A stretch of 64,000 nucleotides of DNA from an uncultured Oscillospiraceae bacterium (GTDB lineage: Bacteria; Bacillota; Clostridia; Oscillospirales; Oscillospiraceae), in the NCBI GenBank assembly GCA_950075865.1, contig CATMVA010000001.1, positions 239,189-303,188 of the forward strand, in the 5' to 3' direction. The notes under the pieces were generated by a model, which ran no database searches, had not been told where the DNA came from, and saw only the letters and a list, made by a program, of their open reading frames with translations. This document shows, piece after piece, positions 50,366 through 59,959 of the stretch. Within the stretch, counting starts at the first letter, position 1, and each line of letters opens with the position of its first letter. The position numbers were made by a program, and so were the translations under genes.

Positions 50366-50854
50366 TTATCCTTCCCGCTGATAGGCGATCCGGAGGGTAT
50401 CCCCCTCCCGAAGGTCCAGATTCACTGTGCCGCAGCAGAGAAAACCGTGCTTCTCCAGCAGGTGGCGCATAATTTGATTGTCCGCGTGGGTATCCGCCCG
50501 GATATTGGGACAGATGTCCGCGCAAAAATCCAGGCACTGGGCAAAGACACCCTTTACCGTCCTATCCGAAGCAATGCGGTGGATGGTGCCGTAGGGCCTG
50601 TCGTTGAACCAGGCTCCATCGATATTGGCGTAGCTGGGATCAGGGCCCAGGACGTAGGCAAAAAAGGCGTGAGGGACTCCCTCTTCATCGGCCAGGACAT
50701 AGAGCTGCCCCTGTCCGATGTCCTTCTCCAGATACAGGTCGGGATAGCCGGAGTCCCACTGGTTCGGGTTCCCGGTCCGGGCCATGTACGCCCTGGCCAG
50801 CCGGGCGATCTCACAGAGCGCTGGCAGGTCGGCTTTCTCTGCCCTGCGAATCAT
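50366..50854 (-). CDS. GNAT family N-acetyltransferase
   Basis: MIRRAEKADLPALCEIARLAR...; NIRADTHADNQIMRHLLEKHGFLCCGTVNL. Confidence 0.85.
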   Translation of the reverse strand: MIRRAEKADLPALCEIARLARAYMARTGNPNQWDSGYPDLYLEKDIGQGQLYVLADEEGVPHAFFAYVLGPDPSYANIDGAWFNDRPYGTIHRIASDRTVKGVFAQCLDFCADICPNIRADTHADNQIMRHLLEKHGFLCCGTVNLDLREGDTLRIAYQREG

Positions 50855-51014
50855 AGCCCCACCTCCCTTTCCTTCCTTTCCTTTTATTTCAGTTTACCAC
50901 ATTTTTTTGCCGCTGTAAACCAAGGTGGTTAATAAAAAATGGCACAGCGCGGTTATTTTTCCGGCCGTTGGTTCAAACTACTCTCACCTTTATCAAGAAA
51001 GCACAGGTGATATT

Positions 51015-52022
51015 ATGCCGACCAAAAAACTGGGCCGCCAGACCGTGGCCCTTGCCCATCCCCCTGCCATTATCGGCCACGCCAACATCGTGGGCAAAAA
51101 AGAGGGCGACGGCCCCCTCCGCAACTCCTTCGACCACATTGAACAGGACGACACTTTTGGAGAAAAAACCTGGGAGAAGGCTGAAACCTCCATGCAGAAG
51201 CTGGCCTTCGCTATGGCCCTGGATAAAGCCGGGCAGGCGGCTTCCAACCTGGACTATCTGTTCGCCGGCGACCTGCTCAACCAGTGCATCGGCTCTGGGT
51301 TCGCCGTCCGGGGCCAGGACGTACCCTTCTTCGGCATCTATGGCGCCTGCTCCACCATGGGAGAAGGGCTCAGCCTGGCCGCCATGATGATCGACGGGGG
51401 CTTCGCCCAGTTCGCCGGGGCCGTGACCTCCTCCCACTTCTGCTCGGCCGAGCGCCAGTACCGCACCCCCCTGGAGTATGGCGGCCAGCGGACCCCCACC
51501 GCACAGTGGACCGTGACCGGTGCCGGGGCGGTGGTGCTGGCCAAAGACGGCCCTGGCCCCCATGTGACTCACATTACCACGGGCAAGGTTGTGGACAAGG
51601 GAATCAAGGACGCCAACAACATGGGGGCCGCCATGGCTCCTGCGGCCTATGCCACCCTGACCGCCCATTTTCAGGACACTGGGCGGCAGCCCTCCTTCTA
51701 CGACCTGATCGTCACTGGAGATCTGGGCAAGCTGGGCAAGGAGATCGTGTTGGACTTTTTCCAGAAGGACGGTATCGAGCTGACCAACTATGACGATTGC
51801 GGCACCATGATCTTTGACTTAGAGAACCAGGACGTCCACTGCGGTGGCTCAGGCTGCGGCTGCTCAGCCACGGTGCTGACCGGCTATCTGCTCAACGGAA
51901 TGCGGGAGGGACGGTGGCAGAATATCCTTTTCTGCCCCACCGGCGCCCTTCTCTCCCCCACCTCCACCCAGCAGGGGGAAAGTATTCCCAGCATCTGCCA
52001 CGCGGTAGCCATCTCTATGTAA
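51015..52022 (+). CDS. spoVAD: Stage V sporulation protein AD
   Basis: LGRQTVALAHPPAIIGHANIVGKKEGDGPL...FDHIEQDDTFGEKTWEKAE; ACSTMGEGLSLAAMMIDGG. Confidence 0.95.
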   Translation: MPTKKLGRQTVALAHPPAIIGHANIVGKKEGDGPLRNSFDHIEQDDTFGEKTWEKAETSMQKLAFAMALDKAGQAASNLDYLFAGDLLNQCIGSGFAVRGQDVPFFGIYGACSTMGEGLSLAAMMIDGGFAQFAGAVTSSHFCSAERQYRTPLEYGGQRTPTAQWTVTGAGAVVLAKDGPGPHVTHITTGKVVDKGIKDANNMGAAMAPAAYATLTAHFQDTGRQPSFYDLIVTGDLGKLGKEIVLDFFQKDGIELTNYDDCGTMIFDLENQDVHCGGSGCGCSATVLTGYLLNGMREGRWQNILFCPTGALLSPTSTQQGESIPSICHAVAISM

Positions 52023-52052
52023 AGCCACCCCATCATAAAAGGAGACATTCTC

Positions 52053-52409
52053 ATGGAATTTCTGAAAGCCTTTCTCTGCGGCGGTATTTTGTGCCTCATC
52101 GGTCAGATCCTCATCGACAAGACCCCTCTCACCCCTGCCCGGATCCTGGTGGCCTATGTGGTCTCCGGGGTAGTGCTGGGCGGCCTGGGCCTATACAAAT
52201 ATGTGGTGGAGTTCGGCGGCGCCGGGGCCACCGTCCCCCTCACGGGTTTCGGTTTCCTGCTGGCCAAGGGCGTTCAGAAGGCGGTGGCCGAAAAAGGTCT
52301 TCTGGGGGCTCTGTCGGGTGGCGTGACCGCCGCCTCCGCGGGCATCACGGCCGCCATCTTCTTTGGGTACCTCGTCGCCCTTGTCTGCAAGCCCAGATCC
52401 AAATCCTGA
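52053..52409 (+). CDS. spoVAE: Stage V sporulation protein AE
   Basis: FLKAFLCGGILCLIGQILIDKTPLTPARILVAYVVSGVVLGGLGLYKYVVEFGGAGATVPLTGFG. Confidence 0.92.
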   Translation: MEFLKAFLCGGILCLIGQILIDKTPLTPARILVAYVVSGVVLGGLGLYKYVVEFGGAGATVPLTGFGFLLAKGVQKAVAEKGLLGALSGGVTAASAGITAAIFFGYLVALVCKPRSKS

Positions 52410-52439
52410 TTAAATATAATTTTTAAAATTATATTTAAT
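52409..52439. repeat. 31-bp perfect A/T-only palindrome
   Basis: attaaatataatttt-t-aaaattatatttaat, 15-bp arms with 1-nt centre. Confidence 0.85.
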
Positions 52440-52506
52440 ATTTTTATTGATTATTTCTCGGCATTGTGATATACTTCTCTTATCAACTCATAATCAGGTG
52501 ATCAGC

Positions 52507-53247
52507 ATGACCTATACGAAAACCATTGACAGCCGCGCCCCACTTCCCTCACGGCGTACCAGACTGGCGGCAAAGGGCGAAAAGGGCCGGGATCCTTACG
52601 ACGGGCTGCGGCCCTGGTCGGCCATCACCCACGGTGTGGGGGCCCTTCTGGCGATTCTGGGGACAGCTCTGCTGCTGGTCAAGTCCACCCTGCTGGGTTT
52701 GGATTCCTGGCATATCGTCTCCTTCGTCATCTACGGGATCTCCATGATTGGGCTTTATACCGCCTCCACTCTCTACCACTGTCTCAACGCACCGGTGGCA
52801 GGGAGGCTGGCCCTGCGGAAATATGACCACTGCTCCATCGCCCTGCTCATCGCGGGCAGCTATACCCCCATCTGTCTCACGGTCCTGCGGACCCATGGAG
52901 GCTGGGGATGGGCCATCTTCGGGGTCATCTGGGCCATGGCGGCGGCCTCCTGCGCCCTGTCTCTGATCTGGATCAACTCTCCCCGGTGGCTCACCTCAGG
53001 GATCTATCTGGTCATGGGGTGGCTGGCTGCCATCGCCCTCTACCCTCTTTCCAGAGTCCTTCCGTCCGCCGGCATGTTCTGGCTGCTGCTGGGCGGGATC
53101 CTCTACACGGCGGGTGGCGTTTTGTACACCGTGAAATGGCCCGGACGGGACAATCCCCGGTTCGGCTGCCATGAGGTCTTCCACCTCTTTATTATATCCG
53201 GCAGTATCTGCCACTTTTTCTTGATGTACCGGGTACTGTGCGTCTGA
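52507..53247 (+). CDS. trhA: Hemolysin III/TrhA family (PAQR-like) membrane protein
   Basis: SAITHGVGALLAILGTALLL, YTASTLYHCLN, YDHCSIALLIAGSYTPICL, CHEVFHLFIISGSICHFF. Confidence 0.92.
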   Translation: MTYTKTIDSRAPLPSRRTRLAAKGEKGRDPYDGLRPWSAITHGVGALLAILGTALLLVKSTLLGLDSWHIVSFVIYGISMIGLYTASTLYHCLNAPVAGRLALRKYDHCSIALLIAGSYTPICLTVLRTHGGWGWAIFGVIWAMAAASCALSLIWINSPRWLTSGIYLVMGWLAAIALYPLSRVLPSAGMFWLLLGGILYTAGGVLYTVKWPGRDNPRFGCHEVFHLFIISGSICHFFLMYRVLCV

Positions 53248-53258
53248 ACCAAGCCGAT

Positions 53259-53288
53259 AAAAACCCCGGACTGACGTCCGGGGTTTTT
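53259..53288. terminator. Intrinsic terminator
   Basis: aaaaaccccggac...gtccggggttttt between convergent genes. Confidence 0.8.
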
Positions 53289-53294
53289 GATATC

Positions 53295-53768
53295 CTATGG
53301 ATTGAGCAGAAAGATCCCAAAGTTCAGATATCCGGCAAAGGTGACCCAGGCCAGATACGGAAAGAGGAGTATCCCGGCAGAGCGAGAGATCTTCCAGAAC
53401 AGGTCGATGGTCTCCAAAACCAGGAGCCACAGAAGAGCCAGCCAGAAAAAGGAGAACAGATACCATCCCATATTGAAAAAGAACACTGACCAGGAAAAGT
53501 TGACTACCAGCTGGATCCCATAGAGCAAAAGGGCATTCCTTCTCTCCTGGCCCGGCACGCCTGACGTCCCAACCAGATAGGAGCCTATCCCCATCAGGAT
53601 AAAGAGAATGGTCCATACCACCGGGAAAACCCACCCCGGCGGGGACAGCGGCGGCTGGTCAAGCGCGGCGAATTCCTTCATGGCATCCCCGGTCATCCAG
53701 GCGGAGAGCCCGCCTACCGCCAGGGGAATGGCAAGTGCTGCCAACAGCGGTTTCCATTTGATTTTCAT
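53295..53768 (-). CDS. TspO/MBR family protein
   Basis: LDQPPLSPPGWVFPVVWTILFILMGIGSYLV; LVVNFSWSVFFFNMGWY. Confidence 0.93.
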   Translation of the reverse strand: MKIKWKPLLAALAIPLAVGGLSAWMTGDAMKEFAALDQPPLSPPGWVFPVVWTILFILMGIGSYLVGTSGVPGQERRNALLLYGIQLVVNFSWSVFFFNMGWYLFSFFWLALLWLLVLETIDLFWKISRSAGILLFPYLAWVTFAGYLNFGIFLLNP

Positions 53769-53864
53769 TTTATCACCCCTCCCAATTCTACCAACCGAGG
53801 GATATTTTTATACAGGAATATCTGACACAAAAAAGCACGCCCACACGGAGCGCGCTTTTTTGCC

Positions 53865-54332
53865 TTACACTATAGTGTATCTCCCCTGTATCAGGAAGAG
53901 GGCGTTCTCGGTAACTGTCACCAACTGCCCGTCCTTGGCGGCTATGTAAAGGTGATTCTCCTGCAGGGCATCCCACATGGATGCCCCATTGGTCAGGTCG
54001 ATCAGGCCATCCACGTTGGAGGCTGTCCCGGTACGAAGAATGACCTGGGTCCCCGCAGTCAGGCTTATGGTGCTTCCTGCGGAGACTTCCACCGTTCCGA
54101 AGACCGCCTTATTCCCCGTCCGGGCTTCCTCCATCAGCTGGTTCGCCTTCTCCTCGATATGGATGTCCGCCCTGGCCATCAGGTCGGGGATCAACACGTC
54201 GTTGAGATAGCTCAGGGTCACCAGCGGATCATTCCGGCTGCCCTGCGTGCCGGCCGCCAGAGCCACTCCGGTGACCGTGACCAGAACCAGGGCCCCGCAG
54301 GCAAGCCTGGTACGCCATTTTTTCTCTTTCAT
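53865..54332 (-). CDS. Hypothetical secreted protein
   Basis: Signal-peptide-like N-terminus RTRLACGALVLVTVTGVALAAG; SAGSTISLTAGTQVILRTGTA C-terminal segment. Confidence 0.65.
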   Translation of the reverse strand: MKEKKWRTRLACGALVLVTVTGVALAAGTQGSRNDPLVTLSYLNDVLIPDLMARADIHIEEKANQLMEEARTGNKAVFGTVEVSAGSTISLTAGTQVILRTGTASNVDGLIDLTNGASMWDALQENHLYIAAKDGQLVTVTENALFLIQGRYTIV

Positions 54333-54403
54333 AGCGTTCCTCCTATGTATGGGATCTGTTCCGGCATCAGGGAGCCCCCCTCGGAGGCCCCCCGTGCCCT
54401 TCT

Positions 54404-54769
54404 TTAAACCAACTGCCTGGGCCGCAGACCAAAGCTCACAGCAATGGCCCCGTCCACCTTTTCCATCTGTTTTTCATCCAACCGGCCCATGTACTCTCTC
54501 AGCCGCTTTTTATCCAGCGTCCGAATCTGTTCCAGCAGCACCACCGAGTCCTTGGGCAACCCATAGGTGTTGGCCGAGAGATCGATGTGGGTCGGCAGAC
54601 GGGCCTTCCCGGTCTGGGATGTGATGGCGGCGGCGATCACGGTGGGGCTGTGACGGTTCCCGGTATCGTTCTGGATGATCAGGACCGGCCGCACTCCTCC
54701 CTGCTCGCTGCCCACCACAGGGCTCAAATCAGCGTAAAAAATATCTCCACGCTTCACGTTGCTGTCCAC
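54404..54769 (-). CDS. Type II toxin endoribonuclease, MazF/PemK family
   Basis: [48 protein letters not shown]. Confidence 0.93.
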   Translation of the reverse strand: MDSNVKRGDIFYADLSPVVGSEQGGVRPVLIIQNDTGNRHSPTVIAAAITSQTGKARLPTHIDLSANTYGLPKDSVVLLEQIRTLDKKRLREYMGRLDEKQMEKVDGAIAVSFGLRPRQLV

Positions 54770-54965
54770 AAAGGCTCACTCTCCGCGGTTCAAAGTCACC
54801 GCCGTCACCCGGCCCAAAGCCGGTCTTCAGCGGTCACTATGATTTTCCCACGGCGCAGCGGGATTTATACCCGGTCTTCCATAATTTGCGTGAAGTCCCG
54901 GATACTCCCTGCCGCTTGGCATTGACCTCCCCGGACCATTTTACGCATGCCGGAGGAAAAGGGTG

Positions 54966-56096
54966 TCATTCCAGATAAACCCGGGGAACACGCTTGCCGA
55001 CGCCGCAAAGCAGCTCATACTGGATGGTCCCAGCCAGGCGGGCAACCTCCTCCACGGCGGCATGTCCGCCCCAAATCTCCGTCTCGTCCCCCTGACATAC
55101 TTGGGGAAGGTCAGTCACATCCGCCATGCAGAGATCCATGCAGATCCGCCCCACAATGGGAGCCCATTGCCCGGACATCCACACCCGGAGCTTGTCCGAG
55201 CATCCCCGGGGCAGCCCGTCGCCGTACCCCACAGAGAGGACGGCCAACCGAGTTTCCCGCTCCAGCACATGGGTACGTCCATAGCTCACCGGGGTACCAG
55301 CCGGCACCGTCTTCACCGAGACCACCCGGGTCTTCAGGGTCATCAGCGGTCTGAGCCCATCCTCCGACAGATCTTCGCAGGAGGGATGGGGATAGTGTCC
55401 ATAAAGAGCAATGCCCGGTCGAACCATGTCGAGACAGGTACAAGGATAGTTTAACACAGCGGCGCTTGCCGCGCAATGACGAATTTTGAATTTTATATTC
55501 TGTTTTTCCAATGCCTTCAGCAGATCCAGAAAGCGAGTGAACTGGAGCATCGTGTATTCCTCGCTGCCGTCGGCATCGGAAAAATGGGTAAAAATACCTT
55601 CCCAGGCAAGGCCGGGCAAAGGATATATCCTTGTCACTTCTTCCACTGTCCCGGCCAGTTCCTTCTCTCCGCAGAGAAAGCCCAGGCGGCTCATGCCGGT
55701 ATCAACTGCCAGGTGGACCGTGATTGTTTTTCCTGCCCGTTGGGCACACTGAGATAGGCGCAGGGCAAACTCCCCGTCAAAAACACTTTGGGTCAGCTTG
55801 TAGCGGATCAGTTCGGGAGCCAGTTCCGGGTCAGTCCAGCCCAGGATCAGAATGGGCAGGGTGATCCCACCCTCCCGAAGCTGAATGGCCTCCTCCAGGC
55901 AGGCCACCGCCAGATAGTCAGCACCCAGACGCTCCAGCCGCTTGGCCACCGGCAGCGCACCGTGGCCATAGCCGTTCGCCTTCACCGAGCACAGCATTTT
56001 GCAGTCCTCGGGAAGCATGGAGCGAAGGGCGTGATAGTTGTGGTCCAGACTGCCCAGGTCGATTTCCGCCCAGGCCCGCCTTTTTTCTCGTTCCAC
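54966..56096 (-). CDS. alr: Alanine racemase
   Basis: RAWAEIDLGSLDHNYHALRSML; SVKANGYGHGALPVAKRL. Confidence 0.95.
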   Translation of the reverse strand: MEREKRRAWAEIDLGSLDHNYHALRSMLPEDCKMLCSVKANGYGHGALPVAKRLERLGADYLAVACLEEAIQLREGGITLPILILGWTDPELAPELIRYKLTQSVFDGEFALRLSQCAQRAGKTITVHLAVDTGMSRLGFLCGEKELAGTVEEVTRIYPLPGLAWEGIFTHFSDADGSEEYTMLQFTRFLDLLKALEKQNIKFKIRHCAASAAVLNYPCTCLDMVRPGIALYGHYPHPSCEDLSEDGLRPLMTLKTRVVSVKTVPAGTPVSYGRTHVLERETRLAVLSVGYGDGLPRGCSDKLRVWMSGQWAPIVGRICMDLCMADVTDLPQVCQGDETEIWGGHAAVEEVARLAGTIQYELLCGVGKRVPRVYLE

Positions 56097-56122
56097 TTTT
56101 CTCTCCCGCTTTCTCTTTTGTC

Positions 56123-56725
56123 CTATTTCTGCTCTGTGGTCATAACGAACTCTGTAAAGTCACACAGGATCACCGTCCGGCCGTCCTCTGAGATCTCCCC
56201 ACGGGTCATGGTCCCATCCTGAGGAAGGAACCAGAGTTGAGCCTCCACCCCCTGCCCCGGGTCTTTCTCCGGATCCCGGCAGGTCACATGGAGCCAGGTC
56301 ACATTCTCCCAGCTCTCCATGACACACTCAGCCATATACCCCTCCTGGGCATAGGCCAACAGAGCCGGGAGAGCATCCATGGGGGTAAGTCCGGCACTGT
56401 CCAGAGCCCCGGTCTCCATCATCACTCCGTCATACTCCAGAGCACTCTCCCCCGCGGCAATGCGGGCCGTGGTGCCCGCCACGTTGTGAGGAGAGGTCAG
56501 GACCAGTTTGGTCTCCCCCTCCCGTGTCCAGGTAAAATCAATCCCGTAGGAGTAGATCCTCTGGCCGTAATCGGCGGTGATCTCCACATGTCCGGCACAG
56601 GCTGTCATCTCCAGGTATCTGCCCCGCACCTTCTGCAACGCTTCCTCGGCCTCGTTTCCGCCGCCGCCACATGCGGTCAAGAGCAGCACAAGGGTCATCA
56701 TCAGTGCGCACAGCTTCTTGCGCAC
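56123..56725 (-). CDS. Hypothetical lipoprotein
   Basis: Lipobox LLTACGGGG; otherwise no clear family. Confidence 0.7.
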   Translation of the reverse strand: MRKKLCALMMTLVLLLTACGGGGNEAEEALQKVRGRYLEMTACAGHVEITADYGQRIYSYGIDFTWTREGETKLVLTSPHNVAGTTARIAAGESALEYDGVMMETGALDSAGLTPMDALPALLAYAQEGYMAECVMESWENVTWLHVTCRDPEKDPGQGVEAQLWFLPQDGTMTRGEISEDGRTVILCDFTEFVMTTEQK

Positions 56726-57618
56726 GGGGGATCCTCCTTTTCAAACTGTTTCATAACTCCGGGGATAGCCTCGATCATGTCCCCAGGGGTCATGCCATAC
56801 TCACCCAGGCGCCCGGCACAGGCATCTCCGGCCGTGCCGTGGAGCCAGACACCCCAGGGGGCGGCCTGCCGGGCGGGGAAGCCCTGGCCCAGCATGGATA
56901 GAAGCATCCCGGCAAGCACATCTCCGCTGCCGCCCTTGGCCATACCCGGATTGCCCGAGGTGTTCACAAAAGCCTCGCCGTCCGGGAAGGCGGTCACCGT
57001 CCGGTGACCCTTCAGCACCAGGACACAATGGTGGGCAGCGGCAAAGGCCCGGGCAGCCTCCACCCGGTCTCCCGACAAAAGATCGCCGCCCATCCGGGCG
57101 AACTCCCCATCATGAGGGGTAAGTACAGTCAGACCTTTGCGGCTGTCCAACACATTTATATGCCCCTCCAGGGCATTTATGCCGTCGGCGTCCAGCACCA
57201 AAGGAACCTCTAACTGCGGGATCAACGTGCGAATGACCTGGGCGGTCTCCCCGTTCCGGCTCAGCCCCGGCCCAATCAGGACGGCATCGGCCTGCCTCAG
57301 CTTTTCCAATGCCGGACCAAGGGCCTCCCATGAGAGGGTCCCATCCTTCCCCGCAGGCAGGGGCCAGGGCATGGCCGAAGTCAGCTTGACTGCGGCAACG
57401 CCCCACACCGGTTCGGGCACCAGCAAGGTGACCAGCCCGGAGCCCGTCCGCACAGCAGCGGCCGCCGCAAGCACCGGCGCCCCGGAATATCCCACCGAGC
57501 CGCCCAGGATACAGACCTTTCCGAAGTTGCCTTTGTGGGCCTCCCGGGGTCTCCTGGGGAGGGAGATATCCGCCCCCGTGACCATCCGGGTGTCGTCATT
57601 TGAGAGCGTCAAATCCAT
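56701..57618 (-). CDS. nnrD: ADP-dependent NAD(P)H-hydrate dehydratase
   Basis: GKVCILGGSVGYSGAPVLAAAAAVRTGSGLVTLLVP; LTPHDGEFARM; NPGMAKGGSGDVLAGMLLSML. Confidence 0.9.
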   Translation of the reverse strand: MDLTLSNDDTRMVTGADISLPRRPREAHKGNFGKVCILGGSVGYSGAPVLAAAAAVRTGSGLVTLLVPEPVWGVAAVKLTSAMPWPLPAGKDGTLSWEALGPALEKLRQADAVLIGPGLSRNGETAQVIRTLIPQLEVPLVLDADGINALEGHINVLDSRKGLTVLTPHDGEFARMGGDLLSGDRVEAARAFAAAHHCVLVLKGHRTVTAFPDGEAFVNTSGNPGMAKGGSGDVLAGMLLSMLGQGFPARQAAPWGVWLHGTAGDACAGRLGEYGMTPGDMIEAIPGVMKQFEKEDPPCARSCAH

Positions 57619-57729
57619 CCCCCGTTTCAGGTGTTTTTCTTATTATAGCCCAAAACCCACCTTTCCGTCAATTTTGGCTTGCATTTTTCTGGCGAATATG
57701 GTATAAAAATATTTGAACGCAATGAAAGG

Positions 57730-57945
57730 GAAAATAGCGTGTATCGGCTGCTCAGAGAGGACCTTCACCGGCTGCAAGGGGTCCCGGACGACACGCTTGG
57801 TTCGCCCAGGAGCGGCTGCGGAAACGCAGACGGCTGCCCACCGATAGCGGGGCAAGAGCGTGCGCGCACAGCGCAAATTGCGGGTGGTACCGCGGAAGGA
57901 TTGCCTTTCGTCCCGGTTTTCGGGAGGAAAGGCTTTTTATTACCA
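57730..57945 (+). ncRNA. T-box leader upstream of polysaccharide deacetylase-pheST
   Basis: AGAGAGG...GGCUGCAAGG stem I-like element, GGGTGGTACCGCGG at 57882-57895, terminator gcctttcgtcccg-gtttt-cgggaggaaaggcttttta. Confidence 0.9.
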
Positions 57946-57991
57946 CGGCCTGTCATCCCGCGATCCTGATTCTATTTCTGGAGGTCGTCAG

Positions 57992-58891
57992 ATGTTTCAG
58001 TTTTTGGAAATGATCCCGCTGTTCCTCGGGCTTGCCCTGGCTCCCGCCCTACCTGGGATGGGGATGGAGCCTCTCCCTCCCCCGGTGGCCCCCATTGTCA
58101 CCGCCGCACCTGAGGAAACGCCCCAAATCACTCCGCCAGTGGAAACCGAGGAACCCCCTTCCCCCACCGAAGATCCGGATTCCACTCCCTCTCAGGATCC
58201 CGTGGAGACCAAGAATTCCCTTTATATCCTGATGTACCACGATTTTGTGCGGGAGGGCGAACCCTGCGGTCTCTGGACCATGACCGACACCCGATTCCGG
58301 GAGGATCTCCAGTGGCTTTCTGACCATGGCTACACCACGGTCCTGCCCAGCCAGATCATCGCCGGGGAGCCCCTTCCCGAGAAGGCGGTGCTTCTCTCCC
58401 TGGATGACGGCTACGCCAGCAACTATGAGATCGCCGCCCCCATTCTGGAGGAGTTCCAGGCCAAAGCGGTCATCTCCCTGATCGTGGAGCGGCGGGACAA
58501 TAGCTACCCCAACGCCATGACATGGGACATGTGCCGGGAGCTTCTGGACTCCGGACGGATCGAGTTTGGATCCCACACCTATAACGCCCACGAGGATGGC
58601 CGCTGGGTCCAGCGTATTGGCGATGAGACCCAGGAGGAATACGAGGCCCGTATCTTCCCCGACATCCAGAAGAGCATTGACCGGATCGAGGAGGAGCTGG
58701 GCACCAGGGTCCAGTATTTCGCCTATCCCCAGGGACGCTCCGACCCCTGGTCCGATGAATTCATCCAGTCCCGTTTTGATATGACCGTGACCTCCGAGCC
58801 CACGGTCGCCGATCTCTCCAAGGGGCTATACAAGCTACCCCGGATCACAGTCTATATGGATATCCCCCTGTCCCGGATCCTCCCCGAATAA
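57992..58891 (+). CDS. Secreted polysaccharide deacetylase (NodB-like)
   Basis: YILMYHDFV, VLLSLDDGYASNYEIAAPILEEF, FGSHTYNAH; Pro/Glu/Thr-rich linker after hydrophobic N-terminus. Confidence 0.85.
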   Translation: MFQFLEMIPLFLGLALAPALPGMGMEPLPPPVAPIVTAAPEETPQITPPVETEEPPSPTEDPDSTPSQDPVETKNSLYILMYHDFVREGEPCGLWTMTDTRFREDLQWLSDHGYTTVLPSQIIAGEPLPEKAVLLSLDDGYASNYEIAAPILEEFQAKAVISLIVERRDNSYPNAMTWDMCRELLDSGRIEFGSHTYNAHEDGRWVQRIGDETQEEYEARIFPDIQKSIDRIEEELGTRVQYFAYPQGRSDPWSDEFIQSRFDMTVTSEPTVADLSKGLYKLPRITVYMDIPLSRILPE

Positions 58892-58912
58892 TCCCCTGAA
58901 TACAAAGGAGCT

Positions 58913-59944
58913 ATGGATATGAAAGAACAGTTGGCAAAAATCAGAGCCGAGGCCCTGGAGGCCTTGGAGCGCACCAGTCTCCCCGCCGAGCTGGACGAAC
59001 TGCGGGTCAGGTACCTGGGCAAAAAGGGTGAGCTCACTGCCGTTTTGAAACAGATGGGCTCCCTTTCCGCCGAGGAACGCCCCCAAATGGGCGCCCTGGT
59101 CAACGAGGTGAAGGCCAGCCTGGAAAGCGCCATTGAGGCCCAGGCCCAGCGTCTGGAGTCCACCGCCATGGAAGCCCGGCTCAAGCTGGAGGCCGTGGAT
59201 GTGACCATTCCGGGCAAGGTTCACAAGCAGGGCCACAAGCACCCCATGTACATCGCCCTGGACGAGATCAAGGAGATCTTCATCGGCATGGGCTTCACCG
59301 TTCTGGACGGCCCCGAGATCGAGTTGGGTGAGCTGAATTTCGACCGGCTCAACGCCGAGGAGGGACATCCCTCCCGGGACTGGTCGGACACCTTCTATTT
59401 CGATACCGACGAAAAGGTCATGCTCCGCTCCCAGACCAGCCCCATGCAGGTCCGGGCCATGGATTCCATGGAGCTGCCCATCCGCATCATCGCCCCCGGC
59501 CGGGTCTACCGCAAGGACGAGGTGGACGCCACCCACTCCCCCATGTTCCACCAGGTGGAGGGCATGGTCATCGACAAGAACGTGACCATGGCCGACCTGA
59601 AGGGAACCCTGAACCTGCTGGCTGAAAAGCTCTTTGGCGTAGGCACGGTCACCCGGTTCCGCCCCCACCACTTTCCCTTTACCGAGCCCAGCTGTGAGAT
59701 GGACGTACAGTGCCACAAATGCGGCGGTGTAGGCTGCCCCACCTGTAAGGGTGAGGGCTGGATCGAGCTTCTGGGGGCCGGGATGATCCACCCCCGGGTG
59801 CTGGAGATGGCGGGCATCGACCCCAACAAGTGGTCGGGCTGGGCCTTCGGCATGGGCCTGGAGCGTACCGCCATGCGCCGGTTCAAGATTGCCGACCTGC
59901 GGCTCATTTTCGAGAATGATGTGCGGTTCCTGGAGCAATTCTGA
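58913..59944 (+). CDS. pheS: Phenylalanine--tRNA ligase alpha subunit
   Basis: VRYLGKKGELTAVLKQMG; MLRSQTSPMQVRAM; GLERTAMRRFKIADLRLIFENDVRFLEQF. Confidence 0.96.
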   Translation: MDMKEQLAKIRAEALEALERTSLPAELDELRVRYLGKKGELTAVLKQMGSLSAEERPQMGALVNEVKASLESAIEAQAQRLESTAMEARLKLEAVDVTIPGKVHKQGHKHPMYIALDEIKEIFIGMGFTVLDGPEIELGELNFDRLNAEEGHPSRDWSDTFYFDTDEKVMLRSQTSPMQVRAMDSMELPIRIIAPGRVYRKDEVDATHSPMFHQVEGMVIDKNVTMADLKGTLNLLAEKLFGVGTVTRFRPHHFPFTEPSCEMDVQCHKCGGVGCPTCKGEGWIELLGAGMIHPRVLEMAGIDPNKWSGWAFGMGLERTAMRRFKIADLRLIFENDVRFLEQF

Positions 59945-59959
59945 GAGGAGGATACAACC

